Below, piece after piece: positions 40,043-52,184 of a DNA stretch of 64,000 nucleotides; position 1 is the first letter of the stretch; each line of letters opens with the position of its first letter. The position numbers and the translations under genes were made by a program. This stretch comes from Crossaster papposus (lineage: Eukaryota > Echinodermata > Asteroidea > Velatida > Solasteridae): positions 806,001-870,000 of the forward strand of contig JBAIAA010000519.1 in the NCBI GenBank assembly GCA_037893245.1. Direction: 5' to 3'. The notes under the pieces were generated by a model. That model was not told where the DNA came from. It saw nothing but the letters and a program-made list of their open reading frames with translations, and ran no database searches.

Positions 40043-42153
40043 TAGTCGACGTTTAGTCGACGTGCAGAGCGGAAATGGAGGCTATCTGCACTTGAGGTAG
40101 ATCTGAAAGCCTTTAAGTTTCAGAGGAATAAAACTACGTACATTATGAATAAAACACGTTGTGAATTTTATACTGATTTTATTGATAATAATTGTGTTAA
40201 AAATCAACGGAAACTGTTTTCAGCTGTGAAGCAACTGCTAAATCAGGATTCGAACACGTTATTTCCACAGAATTGTAATAAGCTCAATCTTGCCAATCAA
40301 ATTGGGTCTTATTTTGTTAAAAAGATCACTGATATACGTGTTGGGTTAGATACATTGGGAAATTCAGTTACTGTATTACCTGATTCAATGCCTGTTAAGA
40401 TTTCAACGAATAATGCATTCCTTCATGAATTCGAGGCACTGGGCGAAGATTCAGTGAGAAAACTTGTGTTAAAGGCGCCCAGTAAGTCTTGCATCTTTGA
40501 CCCGGTGCCAACGTTTATTGTGAAGGACTGCATTAATGAACTCTTACCATCGTTAACATCACTTATTAACATGTCTCTGCAGAGTGGAATGGTTCCTTGT
40601 TCCTGGAAGGAAGCCCTTGTAGTTCCAAAATTGAAACAGCCTGGTTTAGACACGGGATTTGCGAATTTCCGTCCTATTTCTAATCTGCAGTTTGTGTCCA
40701 AGCTAGTTGAACGAGCCGTTACTGATCAACTTTATTCATATCTGGTAAAAAATGAGTATCTGCCTAGCAATCAATCAGCTTATCGTCCGGGGCACAGTAC
40801 TGAAACTGCATTGTTGCGAATTAAGAATGATATTCTTATGAATATGGACAAACAATGTGTAACTCTACTTGTGCTATTAGATCTAAGCGCAGCTTTTGAT
40901 ACTGTGGATTATGGTATATTACTGGGTCGGTTACGCAATAACTTTGGAATAACTGGAACAGTGTACAATTGGTTTGAATCATATTTATTGGGTAGATCTC
41001 AACGTGTATCAGTTGATGGGGTATTATCAGATAGTTTCCATCTTGAATCTGGTGTCCCACAAGGTAGTTGTCTTGGTCCTTTATTGTTCTCGTTGTATTC
41101 TAGCGAGCTATTTAAGGTCACAGAGAAACATCCTCTACATGTTCATTCATATGCGGACGATACACAACTCTATTTATCTTTTAAACCCAAAGCTGGTACA
41201 AATGAGTCTACTGCTAAGTGTGCCATTGAAAATTGTATCACTGAAATTCAACAATGGATGACGGTAAATAAACTCAAGCTCAATACTGGAAAAACTGAAT
41301 TTCTTATTTTAGGTACAAAGAAACAGCTGGAAAAGGTAACTATGTCTCATTTAAAAGTTGGCAATACTGTTGTTCGTGCGTCATCTGGTGCTATTCGTAA
41401 CCTTGGGGTTTGGTTTGATTCTGAACTTAAATTGGGGTATCATGTAGGTAAAATAAGTAGTTCTGCGTTTTACCACCTGTATAATTTGCGTAGGATCAGG
41501 AAGTTTTTAACTCGACAGTCTATAGAGTCTTTGGTGCATGCCTTTATAACAAGCAAACTAGATTATTGTAATAGTTTACTGTATGGTCTTTCCAGTACAC
41601 ACATCGGTAAATTACAAAGAATTCAAAATACTGCAGCTCGCCTTGTAACCGGTTCACCACGTACATGTCACATCACGCCAGTTCTTCATCTCCTTCATTG
41701 GTTACCAGTTGTATATCGTATTCAGTTTAAAATTTTGATTTTAACATTTAAATGTTTATATGGAACAGCTCCGGAGTATCTCTGTGACCTGGTGTCTGTT
41801 ATTCGCCAAAACAGATATAGTCTTCGTTCAATGAATAGTGTGTTACTGACTCCGGGGAGTGCCAAATGTAAAGTTTCACTAGGTGATTGTGCTTTTCAGA
41901 CAGCTGCCCCTAAACTATGGAACAAACTTCCAGGTCACATTAGGAATCTTAGGAGTCTAGATAAGTTTAAAACTGAAGTTAAAACATATCTTTTTAAACT
42001 AGCTTTTGATTTTGAATCATGATTCTTATTTTTAACTAAGTAATAGTATGGTGTAGTTAATTTTGTTTTATGTATAATGTACAGCGCACATGAACATATT
42101 TTTATGGAATGCGCGCTATATAAATGTAATTATTATTATTATTATTATTATTA
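40043..42153 (+). mobile_element. 5'-truncated L2/CR1-type LINE, 3' (ATT)n tail
   Basis: The reverse-transcriptase frame is open from about 40052, with a first ATG at 40145, to TGA at 42020-42022 (625 codons). Motifs: NFRPISNL, SAYRPGHSTETALL, LDLSAAFDTVDY, SGVPQGSCLGPLLFSLY, the catalytic HVHSYADDTQLYLSF, and a C-terminal region with LNTGKTEFLILG and AAPKLWNKLP. The endonuclease domain is absent. An in-frame TAG near 40049 interrupts the sequence upstream (QLDDV*STFSRRAERKWR), so the 5' end decayed or was truncated. The 3' end is GCGCTATATAAATGTAATTA followed by ATT repeats to 42153, typical of L2/CR1-like elements. Confidence 0.88.
40145..42022 (+). CDS. LINE reverse transcriptase (625 aa, EN domain missing)
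   Basis: Non-LTR reverse transcriptase that would copy element RNA at a nicked target. RT blocks occur in the usual order, with YADD at about residue 338. The thumb and C-terminal conserved domain end in TYLFKLAF. The frame has no stops or frameshifts, which suggests a fairly young insertion. It cannot be autonomous as seen, because the endonuclease part is missing. Confidence 0.88.
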   Translation: MNKTRCEFYTDFIDNNCVKNQRKLFSAVKQLLNQDSNTLFPQNCNKLNLANQIGSYFVKKITDIRVGLDTLGNSVTVLPDSMPVKISTNNAFLHEFEALGEDSVRKLVLKAPSKSCIFDPVPTFIVKDCINELLPSLTSLINMSLQSGMVPCSWKEALVVPKLKQPGLDTGFANFRPISNLQFVSKLVERAVTDQLYSYLVKNEYLPSNQSAYRPGHSTETALLRIKNDILMNMDKQCVTLLVLLDLSAAFDTVDYGILLGRLRNNFGITGTVYNWFESYLLGRSQRVSVDGVLSDSFHLESGVPQGSCLGPLLFSLYSSELFKVTEKHPLHVHSYADDTQLYLSFKPKAGTNESTAKCAIENCITEIQQWMTVNKLKLNTGKTEFLILGTKKQLEKVTMSHLKVGNTVVRASSGAIRNLGVWFDSELKLGYHVGKISSSAFYHLYNLRRIRKFLTRQSIESLVHAFITSKLDYCNSLLYGLSSTHIGKLQRIQNTAARLVTGSPRTCHITPVLHLLHWLPVVYRIQFKILILTFKCLYGTAPEYLCDLVSVIRQNRYSLRSMNSVLLTPGSAKCKVSLGDCAFQTAAPKLWNKLPGHIRNLRSLDKFKTEVKTYLFKLAFDFES

Positions 42154-42159
42154 TGCTTT

Positions 42160-42860
42160 CCCCCTAGCTATCAATGGAAAGGTTTGCGGTAGAATATTCT
42201 CAAAGTTCGGTTTTATTCATAACAAATAGAAACTCGCCAACAAATTGTACGAAAATATGAGGCAAACGACAAAGGAACAAACGTCTATCTTATCATTAAG
42301 ATACGTCCATTCGATAGCCTCTTGTTAATCCCAAGATTAAGGTTAAGACAATAAATAGATTATAATTTACAATGCCAAGATTTGAATACGAATCCGAGAA
42401 CTCCAAAGCTTCACAGGAGGCAATGTCATTTTCTTTCTAAGAAGCCCTGTTGTGCATGGTCGTTAATGTATTAATAAACGACCACATTCGAAGTGATACA
42501 AATTCGTTTAGTAGGTGATTTGTTAGGGTACGGCAAAACATGGAAAATGTCAAAAAATAAGTCTGATTGAGCAAATTTTATTTTTGGAAAGTTGAATGAC
42601 CAGACAGTTTATCAATTTTCGCGGATCACGTGACATGAGTCATTTTTGTTAATCTTGACAATCGCTTAACTTTCTTCAGATTTCTCAAATGAGAAATAAT
42701 GTTTATTATCAAAATATTATTTAAAAAAAAACCCCCATAAACAAGAAGTGTTGATTATATCAAAAGTAAATTTAGTTCCGTTGAATTGTTTTTCATAACA
42801 ATGTACTGTTTTCAAGCACTAAATGGGTTTTTTAAAGAGCATTTTGCAGATTTGATGCGT
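42160..42860. other. No gene recognised
   Basis: AT-rich; no repeat shared with the rest of the window was noticed. Confidence 0.35.
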
Positions 42861-42879
42861 TGAGAACATTTGTCTGCCA

Positions 42880-43080
42880 AAACTGTGTTTAGCGAGTAAA
42901 CACCTTTCTAAAAACTTTTTTTTTTCTATCAGTTTGTAAACATTTTTAGCATAGGGACGGATAGTGTTTAGCCAATAAACATTGATGTTTAGAATTAGAC
43001 ACGTGCTTTTAGCTTCTAAACATGTTTACAAACTGTAAGAACAATGTTTACTCGCTTAGCTATACACAGTTTTTAGAGTA
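42880..43080. mobile_element. Degenerate foldback element
   Basis: TGTGTTTAGCGAGTAAACA at the left faces TGTTTACTCGCTTAGCTATA at the right; CAGTTTGTAAACAT and ATGTTTACAAACTG pair inside. Confidence 0.65.
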
Positions 43081-44284
43081 TACTCTGGGCGTGTACGTAG
43101 GCTAGTCTTGTCACTACGTCAGAGATATTACAGCCAATCGAACCTTTGGCTTCGAGCGACGAGACAAAATAATGTCGAAATCAATGACATTTTGATACAT
43201 TACACTTTCTCCGTTCCAAATGAAATCGCTTCAAATCAAATGGGCTTCGACGGAATAACCGTGATAGCCAGAACACATGTTGCAACTCTGTATGAAATCG
43301 ATGTAAATTTGAAGAAGAAAAAACAGGATTGCAGACGCCAACTTATATTGTTTCTCGTTGTGAGGACGAATCGAAAACACATATCTAGTTGCATCAGTGA
43401 GGTTATGAAGTTATGCGTGATTCATTAAAGACAAGACACATAAACAAAGAACAAAATGATGTGATCACAGTCTTGAACACGCACAGGTACTTCTTCAAGT
43501 TCTTGTACCCGTTTTTGTTTTCCGAGAAAGGGAGGACATAGATGCGTGTATATGAGTGAAACTGCATAAAGGCCCGGGTGATGAAATAACAACGCAAAAT
43601 GGTAATTTAAGAATAGGCGCCTTTTTCGAGCCGCCTAACCCGTACGCTTATCAAACTCTAATGGTACCTAGTAAATAAGTCGCGCCATACATTTACGATG
43701 CATTGGCCTGCCCAACGTCGAGAAGGTGCAATATTGTTTACGTCAAAAATTATATTTTCATTTTTTTTATCTTAAATCATATCTTTCTTAACAGAAAATT
43801 AAATTTGATAAATAAAGTGGGTTCATTTTTCTTCAAAGCCCATTTCCCTACATTAGGTAATTCAATTCCACGAATGTTTCAGCATAATTACTCCAGAATG
43901 AAAGGGGCAATGGAGCTAAAATGTGTACCAAATTAAAGCTTATATCTTGCAGGGCGTTTTATGTAGGCCTACATCATTTCGCAGTTGTTTGCAACATAAT
44001 AACACCTTTTTTTGTCTAGAGGATCACAATTTTAACGTCACACGAAGCATTCGCTGCGAAAACTCGCCGGAGTTGAGAACCAACTATTTTGCGACTTTAA
44101 AGCGCGAAAAATTGCCCCGACGTCATGGAATTTACGTTTGCGTTCGCTTTCGCGCTGAGTGTAATGAACCTGCCTTGCGGATGTTATGACCTATTTTGTT
44201 AGATGGTTCATCTGTGCCCTTCACACTCTGCTTATTGCAAATTTAGCCGTGCGTGTGAGAAAACCAAGGCCCTAGTGGCGGATT
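43081..44284. other. No gene recognised
   Basis: The 106-codon plus-strand frame at 43108-43428 has no signal peptide, motif or splice context. Confidence 0.35.
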
Positions 44285-44525
44285 GGGGAAGGGGGGGGGG
44301 GGGGGAGGGGTGTTGTTGCACCCCCTTCTACCCCTCCTAATTTTGGGCTGATGAGCAAAGATTATTTCTTTGCCAAAAATTCGAGGAAAGTGGCAAAAAA
44401 TCACCTCAGATTGCTTCACAGAGCATCTATACAACATTTTCCGGGGCCCTTAAGCGGGCCCCGTACCCTACGCCGTAATTGGCTTCGCGCTACGCGCTCG
44501 CTGAAGTCAAGTTTGGTATGTCAAT
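44285..44525. repeat. Dispersed repeat, family 5 (copy 2), with G tract
   Basis: Inverse copy of the block at 5.93-6.08 kb, next to a G tract at 44291-44310 and CCCCTCCTAATTTTGGGC. Confidence 0.7.
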
Positions 44526-44639
44526 GATACAACCACTCCAAAAACAATGTAACAGTACAAAAATAAAAAGCTACATCCGCCTCTGAGCCCAATAACTTGT
44601 TTAATTCATCCACTCCTCCTAAGGCATGTGTAGCATTAA

Positions 44640-44795
44640 TACCAGACTATATGAAATACAGACTCATTGCGCATGCTTGATTATAGTGATGACCATAATC
44701 ATTAGGAGAGTGACCGGTCACGGTGAAAGGGTTTAACCAATAATAGGGGAAATGAGTCCCGTTTTCACAGAAATCTGATTTCATGTCACCGGCTC
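44640..44795. repeat. Dispersed repeat, family 9 (copy 2)
   Basis: ACAGACTCATTGCGCATGC, GTTTAACCAATAATAGGGG and CTGATTTCATGTCACC align with 26025-26215. Confidence 0.6.
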
Positions 44796-45165
44796 ATACA
44801 TAATGCTAACACGAATGCGGTAAACGAATTTGACATCACAAAGCTTCCGCTGCGAGCTCCACCACAAGGGAAATTGTGCATGGGGAGCTTTTGTAAATTC
44901 ACAGTGCGAAAGGTTGCCCTGACGTCGCGTTCGCATTCGCGCACAGAGTACAAACCGGCCTGTTCAAGGGGTCTTTGACGCAAGCGAAGCCAGTATTAGC
45001 GTATTACGCTAATAACAAAGCGTTTTACCTACTAGTCGCCTTCCCCGTTGCTTATTTTAATCTCTCACTTTGGTTCATTTATTTCTCTAACAAATTACCC
45101 TGCCTTTTTGACTTGTCAGCCTGGGCGGTAATTATTACCAGTATTGGTGGCTCCCTTGCCACTCG

Positions 45166-45759
45166 TCACATCTAATTAATGATCCGTGCTCGATTTCTTT
45201 CTTGTTCCCGATCGGTTGTAGGTTTAATAAAAAACAAATCTCTGTTTTCGTCTGCCATCTTCTCCGCTGCCAAGGACGAGTTGTTAACTGATAGTGTATC
45301 ACCAACCGATAATGTCAAACAAATTTGATACTGTATCGCTAACCGATAATGTAACGACAAAATGTGACCAAGCACATACAAATCAGGATTACGTCAGATG
45401 TACAAAGATTGAAAATTCCATAAGGCGTCACAGGCCTGTAGCTCCGAGGAGTTATTGGCTATGACGCATAGGCTTATGATAGGTATCATTTAATGATAGA
45501 AAGCTTTAAATTTTCGATTTTACATATCTCAACAAGTCATTTTCAGACTTATTTCTGATTTTGATGTGCCTGGTCACGAATGACCTATAGTGTAGTAACC
45601 TTTACTACACTATCACTGCAATGGTTACTATATTATCAATTGTAACAACTCGTCCTTTCAAAGAACATGACAGACGAGGACAAAGATTTTGTGTTATTTA
45701 ACGTATATAATCGAGCGGGAACAAAGAAATCCGAGCACAGATCATTAATTAGATGTGAC
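45166..45759. mobile_element. Large foldback element (about 594 bp)
   Basis: TCACATCTAATTAATGATCC … ATCATTAATTAGATGTGA at the ends; arms continue with GCTCGATTTCTTTCTTGTTCC / GGAACAAAGAAATCCGAGC, written in shorter words, and AACAACTCGTCC. The centre carries CTAACCGATAATGT direct repeats. Confidence 0.82.
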
Positions 45760-45859
45760 ACACTCGGTCAATTTATGTTAATTATCGGTTAGGACTAATT
45801 GACCGATGTACTTTTTTAGAAGACCTTTTATATGTTTTGTGCACGAATTTCTATCGAAA

Positions 45860-46300
45860 TAATAAATTGTAAGGGGTTAGCCTTTTTAAAGTATTTTATT
45901 AAAACTTGCAAACATTTGACTTTTTTTTTGAAAAAAAAAAATTAAGGGGTTAGCCGTGCATGTATATTAAAATTGGCCAACATTTGAATTTTTTGAAAAA
46001 GATAAAATTGTAAAAGGTTAGCCTTGCATTTGTATTACAATTGACAAAACAATTTTTGTATAACTTTTTGGAAAAAATAAACATGTTAAGGGCTTAACCT
46101 TGCATTTGTATAAATATCATGCTGACTTTTGAGGAAAAATTTAAGGGGTTAATCACGCCATTTGTATGTTACTGTTTTGGAAAAATGTTAAATTGTAAGC
46201 CTGTGTTATAACCTTACATTTTTTATTAATGGCTAAAATGTGAGTTTGTAGAAAAATAACGGGGTTAGCCTTGCGTTTTTATTATAAAAAAACCACTGTG
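45860..46300. repeat. Degenerate tandem repeat, about 60-70 bp units
   Basis: Each unit has TTAAGGGGTTAGCCTTGCAT, TTTTATTAAAATT and TTTGGAAAAA, in about seven diverged copies. Confidence 0.75.
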
Positions 46301-46854
46301 TATTGATGGTAGATAAAACCAACGGGGAAAAGAAAAAAAGAAAATGTTATGTGCACGTTGACCATGTATTTAGGGGTATACGACACATGACTCAACCAAA
46401 TAAGCCCATTACCGACCCCAATATAGGACTCTTCCGGGTTGTAGGGTTTCCCGGCCCTTCACATCTCCTTCCCTGTCCATGTTCATATAACCAGAATGGT
46501 CAAGCACCATAAAGGGAGGAAACGGGGTGGCACACTAAGCTTTGCTGCCAAGCTAGGATATTTTGCATACACCCTGTACATAATGCTAACCTAAACTTCG
46601 TGGACAGTCCCAACTGGTGAATTATAAACGATTGAGCTCAATTCAGCTGATATCTGACGACGGCAAATCAAATGTCTTGAATTAAATGCTTCAAATGCGT
46701 AAAAACCAAAAGGACATCCAGAGATTCGAACCCGGACCCCGGAATATGTAGCCGGTGCCTTAATAAGCAGAGACGCCGTTAAATTGATTTTTTCTTCTAC
46801 GTTTTGTCAATTGAAAAAATGGAACAATGGATCGAGCTGTTGCATGCGTAGCAA

Positions 46855-47075
46855 CTGTCTAATGTGCAAAGGGGTTATTAAGCCCCTAGCCCTTGTATTT
46901 TTATTACAATTTTATAAAAATGTGACTTTTGGGGGAACAACATTATTAAGCAAACGTCGGTGAAGGGCAAAACATTTAAAATTAAATTTACATCTCGCGA
47001 TGCATTTTCTATGTTATGAAACATTGTAAGGGGTTAACCTTGCATTTTTAATAAAATTAGCTAAAATGTATTGTG
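46855..47075. repeat. Degenerate tandem repeat, continuation
   Basis: Same unit (GGGGTTATTAAGCCCCTAGC, GTAAGGGGTTAACCTTGCAT) after a 550-bp interruption. Confidence 0.7.
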
Positions 47076-47472
47076 TCTGATTAGAGTTGTAATAGGGAGA
47101 TACGTTTGAGGTCGGAATGTCTCGCATCTGAGCAACCGATGCTGAGGCACAGTTTCTACAAATGTACATCTTAAAAAAACCAAAACAAAAAAACACCAAA
47201 AGTTACCAGGCTTGTCTCTGTAGTCACAAAGATCAACTCCATTCCCCAAACTCACGTATTACACGTGAATCTTCCAAGAAAATCGAGGTCAAGGCAGAGT
47301 GTTAGGCTTTAAGCGATTAGTACAAATCTCATCAAAAACAACTTAGCCGAAAAAATAACAATCTTGCTATTAAAACTAAGAAATCACATTAGAAATATGT
47401 GTATAATTTCTCAGTAATATAGGAGGGTAATGGACAAAACAATAAAACTTAAAAGGCGTGGAGACGTGACAA

Positions 47473-47510
<38 letters not shown>

Positions 47511-48355
47511 CTGCGGTAAAATTAATGTTAATTATTTAAATGAAAAGGGAAATTAAAAGGGAAATGAAAGACCAGAGAAAATTTGATGGGCATTGTCTGC
47601 CGCCTTTTCTGAGTAATAGCAGTGATTAGTAATTCATCATTTATTTGTAAGAAACCCCTTTCCTGGATTAGAACTAAAAGAACCATTTATTATCATCATC
47701 ATTGGTGACGTGGTTCAGTGTGCGTGTTGGCATTTGGAAGTCGTACGTGGGAAGAGAGCCACCCAAAGTCGTCATTGAAACTTAAAAATGTTTATACCGT
47801 CCATTCCGATTCTGTACAGTATAATGCAAGTCCAGAATATACCAAAATAGTGCCTCAAAAGTATTGATTCACCCTTTTTTTTCTGGGCATGGCACAATAT
47901 ATAGATCCCTCAAGGACTCATATTATACTAATTACTGCAACTGAGCGAAAACGTCAGTGAAATCATGCTAATCGTTACCGCGTTTGAAATGTTAACGCGA
48001 TTTTGAAAAGTCCTCGGCTGGGGGATGCACGGCTAGAAATTGACTAAAACTGGTCATCGAAACTTGTAACTGCCGTTTTCTTCTGAAGTTGCTATTGTTT
48101 TACTATTTTGAAGACCTCGATAGGGCTAAACTGGATCATCAATTTATTTGGCGAGGAATGATGACTCCGTGTGATTTTGGGCATTGGAGGCGAGAGTGCG
48201 CATGGAAATAGCATGTGTAACGAAGAACACATATATTTTTTTGATTAAGAGTGGAAAAGATTATGCTGAGAAAAACAATCATACAAACATCCCGACAGTC
48301 TGCTATCTGACAGACAGACAGACAGTTAAACAACCCGACAACTCGATAGACAAGA
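47076..48355. other. No gene recognised; G tract at 47476-47509
   Basis: 34 consecutive G at 47476. CAGACAGACAGACAG microsatellite at 48308-48325. Confidence 0.5.
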
Positions 48356-48358
48356 CCT

Positions 48359-48602
48359 GGGGCCAATTTCATAGAGCTGCTAAGCACAACAATTTGCTTA
48401 GCACAAAAAAGTCTTGCTCATTAAAAACAGGTTACCAGCAAAAACAATTACGGGTTTTTTATTCTAAGCCAAAAACCAGCTGATTATCAATCGAAAACAA
48501 TAAAGATCACCTAAAAATTTGGTCTGTAACCTTGTTTTTGCCAATGACAAATTGTCATGCTAAGCGAATTATTGTGCTTAGCAGCTCTATGACATTGGCC
48601 CC
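48359..48602. mobile_element. Foldback MITE, family 1 (copy 2)
   Basis: Same terminal inverted repeats and internal GCTTAGCA motifs as 126-367. Confidence 0.85.
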
Positions 48603-48639
48603 TGATAGTCCAGGCAAAATACATAATTTTGTTTTGTTG

Positions 48640-49290
48640 ACCTGATAACATTGTGATATTTAGCCCAGCAAACAAAAACTTGGAAAAAATGATGTGTCCC
48701 TAAATTGGGCTAACAAGTAGGTGAAGGGTTGCCTAAGGTGAGAGACTTGAACAAGTTCAAGGAAACCCCCCAAATTTAAGATTGTTGTTGCTTACAATAA
48801 TCATATCTACGTTAAAATGTATTTTGGTGATTTCCTTGAACTTGTTCAAGTATTCCATGTTAGGCAACCCTTTAACTACTTTTTAGCCCAATTTATAGAC
48901 ACACCATTTTCCCCATTTTTTGTTTTCTGGGCTAAATATCACAATGTTATTATTGTTCATATGATTTTTCATAAGGTTTTAATATGATAACTGTGCCAGT
49001 AAGCAACTTGGTGAATTTGAAGCTCACCAATACTGACTACATGATGATATCTGGAGACAGTGTAATGTGCGCACATTTATAGGGTCACAAAGTTGTCATT
49101 TTGGACAATTACTGTGTTCTCATAATTATTCAGTCACTTATATGCTTTAGCAAATGTTATTCAAGTAATGATATGTAAGTAGAATCACCAAAATAAACTT
49201 TTCAAAAAATAAAAATAAAATATATAACCAAATATGGGAATAAAAAATATTACATGGCAGGGATTAACGATTTATGCAAATTAGACATAT
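48640..49290. mobile_element. Repeat family 12 (copy 1) with internal foldback
   Basis: 48649-48952 folds: ACATTGTGATATTTAGCCCA … GGGCTAAATATCACAATGTT. The following 340 bp (TGTGCCAGTAAGCAACTTGG, GCAAATTAGACATATTT) recur inverted at 52.2-52.5 kb. Confidence 0.75.
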
Positions 49291-49299
49291 TTCCACCAC

Positions 49300-50030
49300 T
49301 TGGATTTTTGTGGATTTTTAGTATGTCATTCTAGGAACCTTTTAGAAGTGCACTGTGGTGAAAAACAATTTGTTGCAATTTGTTTGAGGTCAAAACTTCT
49401 TTTTCCTGGACTATGCCCCGCCTGCCATCCATTCAGCCTGCCTGCCCACCCAACAAGCAACCAATCCCCCCGACAACAGACAGACGGATAGAAACAAATA
49501 CATTTTAAACATCACAACACAATAGCCCTAAATAAATACTCTTAGCCCAAACACTTTTCAAAGTTTCTTAAAAAAACCAAAGACTATAGGTTATTGCCTA
49601 ACGGAGACTGTTATGGGACCGATTAGAAATTTGCATTTTTAACCGAAGCCGGTGCCTTTTTTCTTGGACTCCCGCGATACGAGATAATTGACCATTAGCG
49701 TATGCAGTTTTTGTTATGTCTGATGAATCACATAATGCACTTATCAGCGATAATCCATCTTCATTTGTTATTCTGCAGTAAAACTGCCGGACTAGTACTT
49801 CCGAGAACCTCAAAAGATTAGGCCTACCGTGCCGTACGCCATTAACCTGTTGATTAAAACTACAGGGCTGGTCTACAAATAAAAACAGAAGCTCAGGAAA
49901 AATAGAACGGCAGAATCAGTAGCAACAGCGAGTCTCATGCAGTGAGGGCTTGAACAGGTAACATTCACACTAAAAGAAGTAGACAGAACAGGACAACGGA
50001 AGAATTTCAAATGAGCAGCCAAGTCGAAGC
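49300..50030. other. No gene recognised
   Basis: A CCTGCC/CCACCC-rich stretch at 49415-49490; no coding support. Confidence 0.35.
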
Positions 50031-50037
50031 TCTGGGC

Positions 50038-50686
50038 CCAATTCCATAAAAGCATTCTAACTTAGTATATTACTAGGTTTTAGCAAGATTCCAAATGCCT
50101 AGTTGGTTGCTTGCTAGCAATCAACTAAATCGCATTCCATAACACCATTCTATGAAACATTCTTACTAGTTGCTTGCTTGCAGCTTGCTAGAATGGTGTG
50201 GGGTTTGCATAATCGCCAAAGTACATCAGTTTGAGTTAACAATAGTATAGGGAAAGAGTTCACATCAGGTCATGCTGTGGGTTGTATTGTCAATGAATTT
50301 CTCTGTACCCTATTTAGGGTATGTACATTTGTATCGGCCTATAAGCACATGTTTCAGAAATGGCTAATTCAGAGGGTGTTTCAACTCAAAAAAGGGGAAA
50401 GAAGCCTAATTACTCGACTCAGGAAAATAATCCTTGCAGAACGCCGAATCGTTGACTCTGCGCATATAAGGATGCCAATACAAATTCCCAAAAGATAAAA
50501 GATTGAAAGTGACTTAGAATGGTGCTAAGGATTTAGACATACCCCAAACCTATTCTAATTTTAGCAAGCAACTGGGAACCTTGCTAAGCGTATAATGGTT
50601 TTATGGAATAGATTTAGCAAGGAACTAGAGATAGAAAGGAAGTTGGCAACCAACTAGGCTTAGAATGCTTTTATGGAATTGGCTCA
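50038..50686. mobile_element. Foldback element, about 650 bp
   Basis: Ends CCAATTCCATAAAAGCATTC / GAATGCTTTTATGGAATTGG; internal CTAGTTGGTTGCTTGC and facing GGCAACCAACTAGGC. A 73-codon frame inside is not recognisable. Confidence 0.83.
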
Positions 50687-50689
50687 GAT

Positions 50690-51950
50690 TGCTAGCCACT
50701 CCATGCACTGTACTATGAGGCTGGGATCTTTCTTTTTCATCAGCGTTATTTAGTTTCAACGATAATTTGAAATATCGTCTATCTGCAAAGGGCAAAAACA
50801 TTCACAACATTTGTATAAACAACATAGCAGCAGTTTACGCAAGCAGCATCGTATTTCGAGTAGTTCTCTGAAATGCATTTAGCGGTGCAAACTTGGGTTG
50901 TTCGGCTTATCAAAACATGCTTTGTCCGCCTAGTTCACCCTCTCCCACACACTTTTTTGACCACGGGATGAGCCATTGCATCACCCCCCAAAAAGGTTTT
51001 TGCTGATTTTTAGGTCATCCTAAGCTAAGCCTGGGTCATCTTGGAAAGTTTCCAACAGTCAAATGTCTTAAATGTATTAAAAACAGAGAACAAACAACAA
51101 ACAAAATGCACCGCTTGCACAGACATGACATGTGTACATGTACATCCAAATGCAAACGTGCACACACGTTTGTTTATGCCGGTGTAAATCGAGGAGTTTA
51201 TTTTGTTCCTCTCGATAATTTCCTTTGTTTATACTCACTTTTCCCTACGGCTCTCATTGGTTTTGTACACGATTCTCAATCGAGGTCGTCCTTGATTCTA
51301 ACCCTAACCCCAATTTACCTTTGTGTCGCCAGGTATATGTGTCCTCCATTTACACCATAAACAAACGCATGTTTATCATGAACGCGCTCATTCTATATTA
51401 TTCATTTTGTTTGCGACATAACCATCATACCTTTTCGTGTGGAGAGGGTCACCTATTGTTATAATGGTGTCCAGCGCCCGCCCCTAAATGTTCTCGGCTA
51501 TATACTAGACAGACACGTTCTTTTGTTGGCACTGCACAGTGTTTTTTTTTCTGTAGCGTGGGCAAGAATATATGTTATCAACACAAGACGCAATGACATA
51601 TCCATTGGGGGAAGGGGCTAGTGCACTGTTAAAACGTTATTTAAAAGGTCAAGTTTATAGACAACCGGTTTAATCAGGGCACTTGCTCCCCAGCGGCATT
51701 CGAGGCGTCATATAAAAATAACAGTACAGTATTTTAAATAAAAACGGGAAATTGTTTGCCCCTCAGTCACGAACAAGCTGGGTACGCTATTGACTAGATG
51801 CCAATGCATGGTGGCCCACAAACAACGGACAATAGATGGCGAATCTTTCTAGAAGAAAAATGATACCGAGATATCTCGATTTGGGCTATAGTCAGTGGCT
51901 TTAATAGTTTTGACAGGATCGTGATCGACTGGTCCAAAGCATCAAACTTG
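50690..51950. other. No gene recognised
   Basis: No splice-consistent frame; scattered ATGTACATGTACAT words. Confidence 0.35.
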
Positions 51951-51952
51951 CA

Positions 51953-52135
51953 TATGAAGCGCGATATGTGGCAAAGAAAACCCCCCTCTTTTGTGTTGAC
52001 CATTGTGTTCCCGGAATCTCAGGAATTCCTTTTAGGTTTCAAGGGGGGGTGGGTTAGGTTACAATAGTGTTGAGTGCGTATAAAGTATAGGGATAAGAGG
52101 GGGGTACCCCTCTGCCACATATCGTGCTGGGTATA
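51953..52135. mobile_element. MITE, family 13 (copy 1)
   Basis: GCGATATGTGGCAAAG … CTCTGCCACATATCGTGCTG; contains TTGTGTTCCCGGAATCTCAG and GGTGGGTTAGGTTACAATAG. Four copies in the window. Confidence 0.85.
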
Positions 52136-52184
52136 CAAACTTGGCATGACGATTCGTATAGCCCTTTAGAGGAGGGGAGAAACC

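Noticed and set aside
43108-43428. 106-codon plus-strand frame
   Set aside because: No signal peptide, motif or splice sites; composition like non-coding DNA.
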